A stretch of DNA of 64,000 nucleotides from Marinobacter salinexigens (GCF_008370345.1 NZ_VTUU01000004.1:248001-312000), one strand, 5' to 3'. Positions 49,788 to 58,728 are shown, counted from the stretch's first letter. Notes: generated by a model from the sequence alone, not told the origin. Numbers and translations are program-made.

Positions 49788-49893
49788 TCGGGCTGACTGT
49801 ATGCGAAAGTGTCGACTTTCCGTCGAACACTACCTGATAAATACAACAGCAAAATGCATGCCGGGTGAATTCCCAAAGGCTGGAGAGACAAAC

Positions 49894-50823
49894 ATGGCAG
49901 GGGTATTGGACAGCGTTAACCAACGCACCCAACTGGTTGGACAAAATCGCCTGGAGCTGCTGCTGTTCCGCCTGCGGGGGCGGCAGCTGTATGGGATCAA
50001 CGTCTTCAAGGTGAAGGAAGTCCTGCAATGCCCGAAGTTGTCGTCGATTCCGAACAGCAAGACCGTGGTTCGCGGCGTTGCACATATTCGTGGCGAAACC
50101 ATCCCGATTATTGATCTTGCCATGTCCATTGGCCTGCCGGGCATTCCCCAGGAAGAGCTGGCGTCCAGTTTTATTATCATTACCGAGTACAACCGAAAGA
50201 CTCAGGGATTCCTGGTGGTGGGCGTAGATCGGATCATGAATATGAACTGGGAAGAGATCCTTCCTCCGCCAAAGGGGGCCGGAAAGGATGTCTACCTTAC
50301 CGCTGTTACAAAAATTGATGATAAACTTGTAGAAATCATCGACGTAGAGAAGATTCTTTCAGAGGTTTCTCCGCTGCGGGAAGACGTAACTGAAGCCATT
50401 GTGAGTAAGAGTGCTGAGCGCGCACCGGGCCTTCGGCCTGTTCTGGTGGTCGATGATTCTTCAGTGGCAAGAAGGCAAGTTGAGCGCTGCCTCACAGCGA
50501 TCGGCATGGATGTGGTGCTGAGGAACGACGGCAAACAGGCGTTGGAGTATCTGAAGGAAATTACTCAGGATGGCAGCAAAGCGACTGATCATCTCGAATT
50601 GGTGATTTCCGACGTCGAAATGCCTGAAATGGACGGATATACCCTGGTAACGCGTTGCAAGGCGGATCCGTCGCTCAAAGATTTGTACATCATGCTCCAC
50701 ACATCGCTCAGTGGCGTGTTCAACAAGGCGATGGTCCAGAAAGTAGGCGCTGATGATTTTATGGCGAAGTTCAGCCCTGATGAGTTAGCCGAACGAGTGA
50801 TGGAAATCATCGATCGGGAATGA
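49894..50823 (+). CDS. cheV: chemotaxis coupling protein CheV
   Basis: A 309-residue hybrid adaptor. A CheW domain (about 20-165; ELLLFRLRGRQLYGINVFKVKEV) links receptors and CheA. A C-terminal receiver domain (about 182-307; VLVVDDSSVARRQ) has the phosphorylation aspartate D240 in SDVEMPEMDG and a conserved lysine in MAKFSPDEL. Phosphorylation is thought to tune adaptation. ATG 49894 is used; the frame is open further upstream, but that stretch contains the sigma-28 promoter. It forms an operon with cheR, 37 bp downstream, opposite flgA. Confidence 0.93.
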   Translation: MAGVLDSVNQRTQLVGQNRLELLLFRLRGRQLYGINVFKVKEVLQCPKLSSIPNSKTVVRGVAHIRGETIPIIDLAMSIGLPGIPQEELASSFIIITEYNRKTQGFLVVGVDRIMNMNWEEILPPPKGAGKDVYLTAVTKIDDKLVEIIDVEKILSEVSPLREDVTEAIVSKSAERAPGLRPVLVVDDSSVARRQVERCLTAIGMDVVLRNDGKQALEYLKEITQDGSKATDHLELVISDVEMPEMDGYTLVTRCKADPSLKDLYIMLHTSLSGVFNKAMVQKVGADDFMAKFSPDELAERVMEIIDRE

Positions 50824-50860
50824 CGGCGACGCTCACTGATCCACTCAGAACAGAGATCTA

Positions 50861-51688
50861 ATGAAAGCGGATATCACTCCACAGGAATATGAAGCCTTCA
50901 AGACGTTCCTGCAGGATGCGTGTGGCATTTTGCTGGGCGAAAACAAGCAGTACCTGGTGAAGAGCCGGTTGCGTCGTATTCTTGAGGAAAACCAGCTGAA
51001 CTCTCTTGGGGAGTTACTCGAGCGCCTTAAACGTCCGGCAAGGAGTGGTCTTCGGGAGGTTGTCATCGATGCCATGACGACCAATGAAACCCTGTGGTTC
51101 CGGGACAATCATCCGTTCAGAATTCTTCAGGACAAACTGCTTCCCGAGTTTGCTGATCGCAACGGGGCGCAACCCCTCAGGATGTGGTCTGCTGCGTGTT
51201 CTACGGGCCAGGAGCCATATTCCGTCGGGATGATCCTGGAAGAATTCCGGCGTACCCGCCCGGGTAAGCTGCGGGATGTCCGCATTACCGCCACCGACAT
51301 TTCCAAGAGTGTTCTCGAAGTCGCCCGAAAAGGGGAGTACGAGATGCTGGCCATTGGCCGCGGCTTGTCACCAGAGCGCCAGAAACAGTTTTTCACGCCT
51401 TCGGTTAACGGGGGCTGGCAGATTCGTCCGCAGCTCAAGAGCATGGTCGAGTTCAAGGAGTTGAACCTGTTGGATCGATACATGCTGGGCAAGTTTGATG
51501 TGGTCATGTGCAGAAACGTGCTGATCTACTTCTCTGCGGAACTCAAAAAGGACATCCTCACCCGTATCCACGCCACGCTGAACCCGGGCGGTTATTTGAT
51601 TCTTGGTGCATCGGAATCCCTTAACGGCTTGCCGCACCTTTATGAGATGGTGCAGTGTCATCCCGGGATCATCTACAGGAAGAAATAG
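50861..51688 (+). CDS. cheR: chemotaxis protein methyltransferase CheR
   Basis: A 275-residue enzyme that methylates glutamates of chemoreceptors with S-adenosylmethionine, giving adaptation. The N-terminal helical domain (1-75) is followed by the methyltransferase fold, with WSAACSTGQEPYSVGM near 108, the TATDIS-type strand end, and VMCRNVLIYF near 211. There are no TPR or PilZ additions. Downstream of cheV; the rod-hook genes flgB onward, which follow cheR in Vibrio, are not present here, as in Pseudomonas. Confidence 0.94.
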   Translation: MKADITPQEYEAFKTFLQDACGILLGENKQYLVKSRLRRILEENQLNSLGELLERLKRPARSGLREVVIDAMTTNETLWFRDNHPFRILQDKLLPEFADRNGAQPLRMWSAACSTGQEPYSVGMILEEFRRTRPGKLRDVRITATDISKSVLEVARKGEYEMLAIGRGLSPERQKQFFTPSVNGGWQIRPQLKSMVEFKELNLLDRYMLGKFDVVMCRNVLIYFSAELKKDILTRIHATLNPGGYLILGASESLNGLPHLYEMVQCHPGIIYRKK

Positions 51689-51746
51689 CGCCACTCCCTG
51701 TGTTTGCCTGAGGATCCGGGAAGAGATTTTTACTCAGAAGAGGTGA

Positions 51747-52367
51747 TTGATGTTTGTCGATTTTGACGGGATGAATCCCACAAGTATCTACCATGTGCTG
51801 ACCCAGACCGCTATACCAAGGCCGATCGCCTGGGTACTGAGCGAAAACCCTGACGGTGGATACAACCTGGCACCGTTTTCCTTTTTTACTCCAGTCACCA
51901 GCAATCCACCGCTGGTCATGTTGTCTGTTGGTCAGAAACCGACGGATAAGTCGAATAAGGATACCCGGGTCAATATCGAAGCCCGCAAGGACTTCGTGAT
52001 TCACATAGCTCACCGGGAATTAGCTCCGGCTGTTACGGAAACCTCCAGAACCTTGCCTCTTGGCGAGTCAGAGCTCACGAATATCGGGCTGGAAGTTGTG
52101 GAGTTCGAAGGATCACGACTGCCCAGGTTGAAAGACTGTCGCGTAGCCATGGCCTGTGAGCTGGAAGAGATCAAGGAAATTGGTGCGGCGCCGCAATCGC
52201 TTATCTTTGGTCGGGTGAAGGGTATTTATCTGGATGACAGTGTCACCGGCGAAGACGAGAAGGGGCGGTTAAAAATCCATGGTGACAAAATCGACCCCAT
52301 TGGCCGCCTTGGCGGCAGCGAATATGTCACCTTCGGTGATATCGTAAAAATCCCACGCCCGGCTTGA
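51747..52367 (+). CDS. flavin reductase-like FMN-binding protein (DIM6/NTAB type)
   Basis: A 206-residue split-barrel flavoprotein. The opening MNPTSIYHVLTQTAIPRPIAWVLS and NLAPFSFFTPVTSNPPLV are typical of this family, which binds FMN and includes flavin reductases and uncharacterised members. Substrate not predictable. It starts 58 bp after cheR; its own control or read-through is unclear. A perfect hairpin spans its stop codon, which lies in the loop. Confidence 0.85.
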   Translation: MMFVDFDGMNPTSIYHVLTQTAIPRPIAWVLSENPDGGYNLAPFSFFTPVTSNPPLVMLSVGQKPTDKSNKDTRVNIEARKDFVIHIAHRELAPAVTETSRTLPLGESELTNIGLEVVEFEGSRLPRLKDCRVAMACELEEIKEIGAAPQSLIFGRVKGIYLDDSVTGEDEKGRLKIHGDKIDPIGRLGGSEYVTFGDIVKIPRPA

Positions 52368-52374
52368 GCCGGGC
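52357..52374. terminator. hairpin overlapping the flavin-protein stop codon
   Basis: GCCCGGC and GCCGGGC, a 7-bp perfect stem over a TTGA loop; the TGA stop (52365-52367) lies within it. It separates two convergent genes. No T-run. Confidence 0.4.
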
Positions 52375-52385
52375 TGCATGGTGGC

Positions 52386-53042
52386 TCACCACGGGAGCGG
52401 CAGGTGACCGGTTTTCACCCATATCACGGTTTCCTGCTCAACAAACGGATGATGGGTACTCTGGTGCGGGCTTCGTATCCAGGTGCCTTCCGGGTAGCGG
52501 CCATGCTCGTCACAGAACTCTCCTGAAAGTACCAGAATTTCTTCTCCGCCAAAGTGTCTGTGGGGCTGAAAGACCTCGTTCGCTGGCCATTTCACCAATG
52601 CCACATGTTCACCTTCAAAATCATGGAGCGGCATAACCTCAAGACCGCCGTTGCCGGGTAACCAGGGGGCCGAGCGGGTATCGATACGCACCGGTTCCCG
52701 GTCTTGAGGGTTGAACTGATGGAGCTTCACCAGCAGCGTGCAGCCATTAGTGCTGTACGGAGCGTGGCCGGTTCCGGGTGGGTTGCGCAAGTAGGTGCCG
52801 GCCGGATAATCGCCAGTCTCGTCTGAAAACACCCCTTCAAGCACCAGGATCTCTTCCCCCAGAGGGTGTTCATGGCGCTTGAAGGAGGCGCCAGGCTCGT
52901 ATTGGACGATACTGGTCGCGTGCCCCCGTTCGGCTTCTTCTCTGGCCAGGGGCTTTCTGAGAACGCCTCCGGCAGGGCTGGGTACCCATGGCTGATCCTG
53001 GGTTCTGATAACCACCCGTTTTGAGAAGTCCATGTTGAGCAT
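52386..53042 (-). CDS. tandem cupin protein (ChrR-like)
   Basis: A 218-residue protein made of two similar cupin barrels. The first (about 45-110) has FKRHEHPLGEEILVLEG. The second (about 150-215) has FQPHRHFGGEEILVLSG. Each carries the His-x-His...Glu metal-binding pattern of the ChrR cupin, but the zinc-finger anti-sigma domain of ChrR is missing. A metal-dependent enzyme or a sensor are both possible. ATG 53042 has AGAGG seven bases upstream. It lies 12 bp after the isochorismatase-like gene, so the two form an operon. Confidence 0.82.
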   Translation of the reverse strand: MLNMDFSKRVVIRTQDQPWVPSPAGGVLRKPLAREEAERGHATSIVQYEPGASFKRHEHPLGEEILVLEGVFSDETGDYPAGTYLRNPPGTGHAPYSTNGCTLLVKLHQFNPQDREPVRIDTRSAPWLPGNGGLEVMPLHDFEGEHVALVKWPANEVFQPHRHFGGEEILVLSGEFCDEHGRYPEGTWIRSPHQSTHHPFVEQETVIWVKTGHLPLPW

Positions 53043-53054
53043 TGAAGTACCTCT

Positions 53055-53585
53055 TTACTTGATCAGGGCCTGAACATCCCTGAATCGGGGATGCCGGCAG
53101 TCGCGCATCCATTCAAAGGCGACCATTTCTGTTGTCACGATATTTGCGCCGCTTTGATGAAGGCGATCCAGAGCCACGTCGCGGTCAAATTCATTTCTGG
53201 AGCCGGTGGCGTCCGCCACGACCCAGACCTTGAAGCCGGCATCCAGCAGGCTCATGGCGGTCTGTAGCATGCAGACATGGGTTTCACATCCGCCGACCAC
53301 GATGTGATGGCGCCCTTCGGGAAGCTGGTCGATCAGTCCATCGGGGCAGGCGTCAAAATGATGTTTGCCGATTGTCTGCTGGCACAATTCCCGGATATCC
53401 GGGACGTTGGCACCGAGTTTTTCTGGTACCTGCTCGGTGCCGAGAACCGGAACATCAAGAAGACCAGCGATGGTAGCTAGAATGACGGACTGGTCAATAA
53501 CCTCCTGTCCGTGACTGATGGCTGGCATCAGCTTTTCCTGAAGGTCTATGAATACCAGGGTGGACTGTTCGGCTTTCATCATCAT
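53055..53585 (-). CDS. isochorismatase-family cysteine hydrolase
   Basis: A 176-residue hydrolase of the YcaC/isochorismatase-like fold. The catalytic aspartate lies in FIDLQEKLMPAI (near 11-22) and the nucleophilic cysteine in VVGGCETHVCMLQTA (near 100-114); the lysine of the triad is expected between them. The VxGxxTxxC block here reads GGCETHVC, as in the YcaC branch. Substrate unknown. The first of three consecutive ATGs, at 53585, has AAGGA eight bases upstream. First gene of a unit with the tandem cupin gene. Confidence 0.86.
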   Translation of the reverse strand: MMMKAEQSTLVFIDLQEKLMPAISHGQEVIDQSVILATIAGLLDVPVLGTEQVPEKLGANVPDIRELCQQTIGKHHFDACPDGLIDQLPEGRHHIVVGGCETHVCMLQTAMSLLDAGFKVWVVADATGSRNEFDRDVALDRLHQSGANIVTTEMVAFEWMRDCRHPRFRDVQALIK

Positions 53586-53697
53586 TGGGCATTTCCTTGT
53601 TGTTATGAGTATGACCCTAACCATACGCTGCAAATGCTCGGTTGGTTAGCCTGCGCCTGCGTCCAGGGAATTTTTTTCGAGAATTTTCAAAAGGGAG

Positions 53698-53726
53698 TTG
53701 CCAAGCGGGGGAAAAACCATTAAAGT
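53698..53726 (+). promoter_or_regulatory. promoter of tRNA-Ser
   Basis: TTGCCA (53698-53703), a 17-bp spacer, then TAAAGT (53721-53726), 48 bp before the tRNA. Confidence 0.5.
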
Positions 53727-53774
53727 TTGCGCCCTCAAATGAGCGACGAGGTTGCTGATTTGAAACAGTTTATT

Positions 53775-53865
53775 GGAGAGGTGTCCGAGTGGCTGAAGGA
53801 GCACGCCTGGAAAGTGTGTATACGTTAATAGCGTATCGAGGGTTCGAATCCCTCCCTCTCCGCCA
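53775..53865 (+). tRNA. tRNA-Ser (anticodon GGA)
   Basis: A 91-nt class II tRNA. Acceptor arms GGAGAGG and CCTCTCC pair fully. The anticodon loop CTGGAAA gives GGA, reading UCC and UCU. A long variable arm (TACGTTAATAGCGTA) is typical of serine tRNAs. The T loop is TTCGAAT, and CCA is encoded at 53863-53865. Confidence 0.97.
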
Positions 53866-53872
53866 ATAAGAG

Positions 53873-53900
53873 AACCCCGGCAGAAATGCCGGGGTTTTTT
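53873..53900 (+). terminator. terminator after tRNA-Ser
   Basis: AACCCCGGCA and TGCCGGGGTT pair over a GAAA tetraloop, followed by TTTT. It lies eight bases after the tRNA. Confidence 0.9.
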
Positions 53901-53908
53901 ATTGCCTC

Positions 53909-54187
53909 TCAGTAACGAACCCCGAACTCTGAAAATTCTCCGGTAGCAGACTGTTCGCTGACTTCGACGGCATCCACACTTGCTGCGGGCGGCCCTTGAT
54001 GGCACCACTCTTTGAGCTGCAATAATTGCCGGTCAGTACCTTCAGCAATAATTTCCACCCGCCCGTCAGGCAGATTTCTGGCGTATCCGGTGATCCCGAT
54101 TTTCCTTGCCTCTTGTTCCGTTGATGCCCGGTAGTAAACGCCCTGAACAATGCCGGAAACCAGAATATGCCATCGCTTTTCGGTCAT
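53909..54187 (-). CDS. acyP: acylphosphatase
   Basis: A 92-residue enzyme hydrolysing acyl phosphates to a carboxylate and phosphate. The phosphate-binding loop is SGIVQGVYYR with catalytic arginine R20, and the catalytic asparagine is N38 in GYARNLPDGRVEII. Size and fold match single-domain acylphosphatases. It lies between tRNA-Ser and an AEC carrier gene. A three-copy tandem repeat about 80-115 bp upstream could control it. Confidence 0.93.
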   Translation of the reverse strand: MTEKRWHILVSGIVQGVYYRASTEQEARKIGITGYARNLPDGRVEIIAEGTDRQLLQLKEWCHQGPPAASVDAVEVSEQSATGEFSEFGVRY

Positions 54188-54264
54188 TCATCTGTCCTTT
54201 TCAAAATAGGGCATCAGTATGTGCTCCTCTGAATTTACTGCCACCGGGCCATAGGCTTCAAGTG

Positions 54265-54303
54265 TGTAGATAGCACCTGTAGATGCCACCTGTAGATAAC
54301 ACC
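54265..54303. repeat. three tandem copies of a 13-bp repeat
   Basis: TGTAGATNNCACC occurs three times back to back: 54265-54277 (AG in the variable pair), 54278-54290 (GC) and 54291-54303 (AA). The array lies between the AEC gene's 3' end and acyP, 78 bp upstream of the acyP start. It could be an iteron-type binding site or a slippage product. Confidence 0.85.
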
Positions 54304-54312
54304 GATGTGCCC

Positions 54313-55260
54313 TCAGCCGAGACCGGTGCTGCGCAGAATAAATACTCCAAGGGTCACCGTTACGCTGGCCATCAGTGTGGTGAGCGCAATGATGTTGGCC
54401 GCGAGACGGCTATTGCCCCCCAGGGCTTTCACCATCACGAAGCTCGCAGCAGCTGTGGGGCTGGCAAAATACAGGAACAGGAGCCCAAGCTCGGGTCCCT
54501 CAAAGCCGACAAGCCAGGCGGCGAGCGTGCCGAGTGCGGGTATGACGACCATTTTCATGAGGCTGGAGCTTATGGCTGTACTGCTGTCGCCGCGAACCGA
54601 GTTCAGGGACACTGTGGCGCCGATGCACAGAAGGGCCAATGGCAGGGTTAATGAGGCGAAGTAGTCGCCGGATGTCATGATCCATTTGGGAAACTGGAGG
54701 TCAAGCCATGCGACGGGGATTGCGAAAACCACCGCGAGGATAAGTGGATTTCTGCTGATGTCGTGCAGGATCTTTTGCCAACTTGCGCTCTGGCCCGGCA
54801 GGTGAGCAAGCAGGACGATGACGGAAAGCGCGTTGTAGGAGATGATGACCAGTCCGAGCAGAATGCCACCCGCCGACAGGCCGAAGTCACCATAGAGATT
54901 GGCAGCCAGTGCTAATCCCACAATCCCGCAGTTGCCCCGAAAGGCTCCCTGTACATAGACGCCCCGGTCATCAGGTGCGACGCGCCAGCGTGCCCAGGCC
55001 CACGTCAGGCCGAAGCTCACCAGTGTTGCGCAAAGGAAAAACACCAGCAGGCCGGGGTTCAGGGCGACATTCAAGTCAGCCCGGATAATGCTGAGGAAAA
55101 CGAGAGTGGGCAGAGTGGCCTTGAACACCAGGGCAGAGGCTGTATGAATGAACGATGTGTCAATCCAGCCGATTCTTTTAAGACCCATTCCGATAAAGAC
55201 CATGGCAAAAACGGGAAGTGTCGTTTCAAGGGTCTGAAGGAATACGTCAGCTATGGTCAT
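54313..55260 (-). CDS. AEC family transporter (auxin efflux carrier-like)
   Basis: A 315-residue inner-membrane protein with about ten hydrophobic spans in two halves. It begins ADVFLQTLETTLPVFAMVFIGMGLKR; residues 100-120 contain FRGNCGIVGLALAANLYGD, the unwound NxxxxGLAL segment of the family. Bacterial members export or take up small organic acids such as malate or malonate; the substrate cannot be read from sequence. It is the only gene facing this way before the repeat and acyP. Family certain, substrate unknown. Confidence 0.88.
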   Translation of the reverse strand: MTIADVFLQTLETTLPVFAMVFIGMGLKRIGWIDTSFIHTASALVFKATLPTLVFLSIIRADLNVALNPGLLVFFLCATLVSFGLTWAWARWRVAPDDRGVYVQGAFRGNCGIVGLALAANLYGDFGLSAGGILLGLVIISYNALSVIVLLAHLPGQSASWQKILHDISRNPLILAVVFAIPVAWLDLQFPKWIMTSGDYFASLTLPLALLCIGATVSLNSVRGDSSTAISSSLMKMVVIPALGTLAAWLVGFEGPELGLLFLYFASPTAAASFVMVKALGGNSRLAANIIALTTLMASVTVTLGVFILRSTGLG

Positions 55261-55485
55261 GGCGGCTCACAGATTTCGAAAGAGAGTAGAAGGGGGAGGC
55301 CCCGGGGAGCCGATCAGTGTATTGAATGGGCGGGTAGTAAGCTACCTAGCGGATATTGGCTATTCGTCTAATTCTGGTGGTATTTGGACTGTTACCATAT
55401 CGAAAAAAACGCAGAAAACGCTTGTGTGCCCGCCATAAGAGTGGGCTATAGTAGGCCGCACATGGTGCAGAACAAGAGGATCAGA

Positions 55486-55890
55486 ATGGAGTCCGTAAAT
55501 CCCACCCCCGAGCAACTGGAGAGAGTGCTCGCCGATACCCCGAAAGACCAGCCAGTGGTGATGTTGAATCTGCTCAGGTTCAGAGAGCGGGCAGATTATA
55601 AAGAGGATGTTCCGGAGCGTTCTGGCCGGGAAGCATACAAGTTGTATATGCAGGAAGCGGCGGACTGCGTGAAATCCGTCGGTGCCGAAGTTATCTGGTC
55701 GGGGCGCAGTGTTGGTTCGTTAATTGCGCCGCCTGATGAATCCTGGGATCAGGTGTTGCTGGTGCGTTATCCTTCCATTGATGCCTTTATGGCGATGATC
55801 GAAAGCCACGAATACAAAGGTATTGTCAGGCACAGAACTGCGGCGGTACAGGATTCTCGCCTGGTCGCCAATCTGGAAAACCAGAGTTAA
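55486..55890 (+). CDS. DUF1330 family protein
   Basis: A 134-residue protein of the ferredoxin-like, dimeric alpha-beta-barrel type. DUF1330 marks include VVMLNLLRFRERADY (about 24-38), REAYKLYMQEA and VLLVRYPSIDAFMAMIES (about 91-108). No function is established. ATG 55486 has AGAGGA seven bases upstream and directly precedes the conserved part. A short AT-rich stretch with TATAGT at 55447 may be its -10 box. Its stop shares TTAA with the stop of azlD. Confidence 0.82.
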   Translation: MESVNPTPEQLERVLADTPKDQPVVMLNLLRFRERADYKEDVPERSGREAYKLYMQEAADCVKSVGAEVIWSGRSVGSLIAPPDESWDQVLLVRYPSIDAFMAMIESHEYKGIVRHRTAAVQDSRLVANLENQS

Positions 55891-56225
55891 CCCCCCAGCC
55901 AGCCGGTCTGTTGAATGACCATATAACTGGCAGTTCCCAGGGCGATGGACAGCAGTGCGTTCCGTCGCCACAGATGTACTCCCACCACCAGAAGCCCGGG
56001 TATCAAGGCATCCACGCCGGGTACTGTTGTGCTCCAATCAGCCGAGCGTTGAAGAAATATCGCCGCGAGCAGAGCCATGACTGCCGCAGGCAGGTATCTG
56101 CCAAGATGTTTTATCAGCGGATGATCGGTATGCCCCTGCAGGAACAGGAAAGGAATCACCCGGGTTGCGAAGGTTGCCAGTGCCGCCAGTGCCACAAAGC
56201 CGGCCAGGTAGATCTCATCAGCCAT
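55887..56225 (-). CDS. azlD: branched-chain amino acid exporter small subunit, AzlD family
   Basis: A 112-residue inner-membrane protein with about four hydrophobic spans. VALAALATFATRVIPFLFL near residue 10 contains the conserved TRxxPF of AzlD. It works with AzlC as a two-part exporter of branched-chain or related amino acids. ATG 56225 has AGGA close upstream and overlaps the azlC stop by eight bases; another in-frame codon five codons earlier is less likely. Convergent with the DUF1330 gene. Confidence 0.88.
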   Translation of the reverse strand: MADEIYLAGFVALAALATFATRVIPFLFLQGHTDHPLIKHLGRYLPAAVMALLAAIFLQRSADWSTTVPGVDALIPGLLVVGVHLWRRNALLSIALGTASYMVIQQTGWLGG

Positions 56226-56928
56226 GTTCCTGCCCCTCAAAATTTTCCGTATCCCTTGTTTTGGCGTACTGCAACAGCAGCACGGCTGTCACAATGGCAA
56301 TGGCACCGATGAGCTGATGGGCCGGCGGGAGTATCATGACGGCAATAGCTGCGGCTCCAGCCCCTAACCAAATCGGAAAGCTCTGCCCAAGGGCCTTGAG
56401 TTGTTCAATGGTCAGTACGATGAACAGGCTTATCAGTGCGAACTCGATTCCGGTGCTGTCGAAGGCGACATTTTTGCCAAGCAGGGCGCCGAGAGCGCAG
56501 CCGATCACCCAGTAGCCCTGGTTGAAAGCCGTAATCCGGAAATCAATTTCCTGCTCATGGGCGCGATCCGGGCCTCGGGGGCGGCTGGTTAACAGGGAAT
56601 AGGTTTCATCCGTGAGCCCGAAAATGAGATAGGGCTTGCGCCACCCGGCACCATGGAACTGCCTGAGCAACGACAGGCCGTAAAACAGATGCCGGGCATT
56701 AAGTACAAGCATCGCCACAAACACTTCCAGTAAACCCGCATGGGCGGCCAGCAGGCTGACCGCCAGAATCTGGCCTGCGCCCGCGTAAATCACAACGCCC
56801 ATGAGGGGTGCTATCCACCACGCATAATCGAGTTGGGTTGAAAACAGTACCCCAAAGGCCATGCCCAGAGGCAGGTATCCAAAGAGGACCGGAAGGGTGA
56901 GGTGGAAAACTGAACGGTTCATCGGCAT
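56218..56928 (-). CDS. azlC: branched-chain amino acid exporter large subunit, AzlC family
   Basis: A 236-residue membrane protein with about seven spans. LPVLFGYLPLGMAFGVLFS near the start and LVLNARHLFYGLSLL in the middle are family hallmarks. Paired with AzlD, it forms a LIV-E type exporter thought to relieve excess branched-chain amino acids or analogues. First gene of a two-gene minus-strand unit, separated from the chemoreceptor gene by 161 bp. Confidence 0.9.
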   Translation of the reverse strand: MPMNRSVFHLTLPVLFGYLPLGMAFGVLFSTQLDYAWWIAPLMGVVIYAGAGQILAVSLLAAHAGLLEVFVAMLVLNARHLFYGLSLLRQFHGAGWRKPYLIFGLTDETYSLLTSRPRGPDRAHEQEIDFRITAFNQGYWVIGCALGALLGKNVAFDSTGIEFALISLFIVLTIEQLKALGQSFPIWLGAGAAAIAVMILPPAHQLIGAIAIVTAVLLLQYAKTRDTENFEGQEHG

Positions 56929-57015
56929 CCGTCTTTCAAAAGCGGCGATGATAGAGAACGCGGGCGCGATTTAAAAGCGGGCAAAAGGGCGAAGTCTGCT
57001 GGGCGAACGAAATAC

Positions 57016-57055
57016 TGTCACGACATGTGACATAAAAGTGTCATGAATTCGACAT
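57016..57055. promoter_or_regulatory. cluster of TGTCA/TGACA half-sites before the chemoreceptor gene
   Basis: TGTCA at 57016-57020, TGACA at 57028-57032, TGTCA at 57039-57043 and CGACAT at 57050-57055 form nested inverted and direct repeats about 11 or 22 bp apart. A dimeric regulator is a possible ligand. No consensus sigma-28 site is present. Confidence 0.35.
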
Positions 57056-57089
57056 AACATGCCCGCAGAATCCCACCGCTGGAGTAGTC

Positions 57090-58709
57090 ATGTTCGGTAC
57101 CGTTCGCACCCGAATCCTGTGCTTTGCTTTTCTCTCGGTCTTTGCTCTGGCAGGGCTGGGAGCCCTGTCCTGGACCATTATTCTTAAGGCTGAAGAGGCT
57201 TCGAATACGCTGATCCGTACCAGCCTGCAGGAGTCCTGGCTGCTGGCGGATCTTGAGAAGGATCATCGCGAGCTGCAGGATCTTGCGTTCAAAATAAAAG
57301 CTCAGCTGCTGCTATGGGACGAAATCCAGCCAGCCTTTGACAAGATTCGTAGCAGATTGCCGGAACACTGGCTGGCCATACAGAGCAGCGATGGGCTGAC
57401 TGTGTGGGCCGATGAAAATGGCGAAAAATATGCCAAGGTCGTGGCGCTTATGGATGATATGGCCGAAGGCATTGCCGAGAAAAGCTATTACAGCGTTGGT
57501 AAGGTGGTGGACTTTAATCTGTTTCCTAGCCTTGAGCCGATGTTGTCCGCCATGAATGAGCGCCAGATGCAGAGCCGGGAAGCTGTTTCCAGTGGCGCTG
57601 ACGAGCTCCTCGCTTTCCTTTCGGACCAGCAGGTATGGCTCACATCCGGTTCGTTGCTGTTCCTGCTGGTGGTGATCGGAATGACCTTGTGGTTGAGGCA
57701 GTCTGTGATCCTCCGTCTGCAGAGAATGGAGCGGGATCTGACCGACATGGAAACCAACTCCGACCTGACCAGGGTACCGTCATTAACCGGTCGTGATGAG
57801 GTTGCGGGCGTAAGCCGGGCGCTCGGCGGCCTGGTAAGCCGATTCGAGCATTTTATCGCTGATATCCGCAATGCAGCGGGTGGGCTGGATGACCGTTCTG
57901 GTGCCCTGGATACTGGTGCCGAGTCCCTGCAGGAAGCCTCTGAAAAGACCCGGCAACAGATCCGGGATGTTACCCAGGCTATGGCGGTGATTGCTGATCA
58001 GGCGTCAGCGATTGACGGTGCGACAGCCCAGTCTGCCGAAACTGTGAAAGACGCGGTGGCCGCGAATGAGGAGGTCCAGCAGCGGCTGGTTGCCAGCGAG
58101 CAGGCTGCGGAACATACAGTGGATGTAATCTCCCGGGTGTCGGAGTCCATTCATACACTGAACGAATCCACCGGCAAGATTGAACAGGTGATCGGTGTGA
58201 TTGCCGATATTGCCGAGCAGACCAATCTTCTGGCCCTGAATGCGGCGATTGAGGCGGCACGGGCCGGTGAGCATGGTCGGGGTTTTGCCGTAGTTGCTGA
58301 TGAGGTCAGAACGCTGTCCCGGCGCACGTCGGAATCAACCCGTGATATCGGACAATGGGTACAGGATCTGGTTTCAGGCGTTGGCGGTGTTGATGGTTTG
58401 CTGGAAGAAATGCGGAATGCTGGCAGCCATAACCGCGACAACCTGGTTGCATTGCGGGACCACCTGGAAAGCCTGAGGCTCCAGTTTGTGGAGCTGGAAA
58501 AGCACAGTGCAGAAATCGGTTCAGCCGTGGTTTACCAGAGGGACGAAATTGGCCGGGTAGGGCGCCGTTCTGCCGTGTTGGACGAGAGTGCTGATTTTCT
58601 GATTGCAAACGTTGAAACCACCCGAACCATCAGTGAGCAGATTCGCCAGGAGTCTGTCGGTATGCGGCAGGTCATTGCCCGTTTCCGTACCGCCACCGAC
58701 ACCATCTGA
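57090..58709 (+). CDS. methyl-accepting chemotaxis protein
   Basis: A 539-residue chemoreceptor. Span 1 is about 5-30, a helical periplasmic domain about 31-185, span 2 about 188-210 ([14 protein letters not shown]). Then a HAMP-like region and the signalling coiled coil follow. The hairpin tip reads [32 protein letters not shown] (given here as the family landmark near 375-405), which contacts CheA and CheW/CheV. There is no C-terminal CheR-docking pentapeptide. The ligand is unknown. Single gene with an unusual half-site cluster upstream. Confidence 0.93.
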   Translation: MFGTVRTRILCFAFLSVFALAGLGALSWTIILKAEEASNTLIRTSLQESWLLADLEKDHRELQDLAFKIKAQLLLWDEIQPAFDKIRSRLPEHWLAIQSSDGLTVWADENGEKYAKVVALMDDMAEGIAEKSYYSVGKVVDFNLFPSLEPMLSAMNERQMQSREAVSSGADELLAFLSDQQVWLTSGSLLFLLVVIGMTLWLRQSVILRLQRMERDLTDMETNSDLTRVPSLTGRDEVAGVSRALGGLVSRFEHFIADIRNAAGGLDDRSGALDTGAESLQEASEKTRQQIRDVTQAMAVIADQASAIDGATAQSAETVKDAVAANEEVQQRLVASEQAAEHTVDVISRVSESIHTLNESTGKIEQVIGVIADIAEQTNLLALNAAIEAARAGEHGRGFAVVADEVRTLSRRTSESTRDIGQWVQDLVSGVGGVDGLLEEMRNAGSHNRDNLVALRDHLESLRLQFVELEKHSAEIGSAVVYQRDEIGRVGRRSAVLDESADFLIANVETTRTISEQIRQESVGMRQVIARFRTATDTI

Positions 58710-58728
58710 CCCCGACCAGCCGTCAATG

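Noticed and set aside
53775-53865. tRNA-Ser as a possible island attachment site
   Set aside because: No integrase, no duplicated 3' tRNA end and no foreign-looking genes were seen next to it.
57033-57059. Sigma-28-like TAAA...ATAA upstream of the chemoreceptor gene
   Set aside because: The spacing is about two bases short and the GCC of the -10 box is missing.
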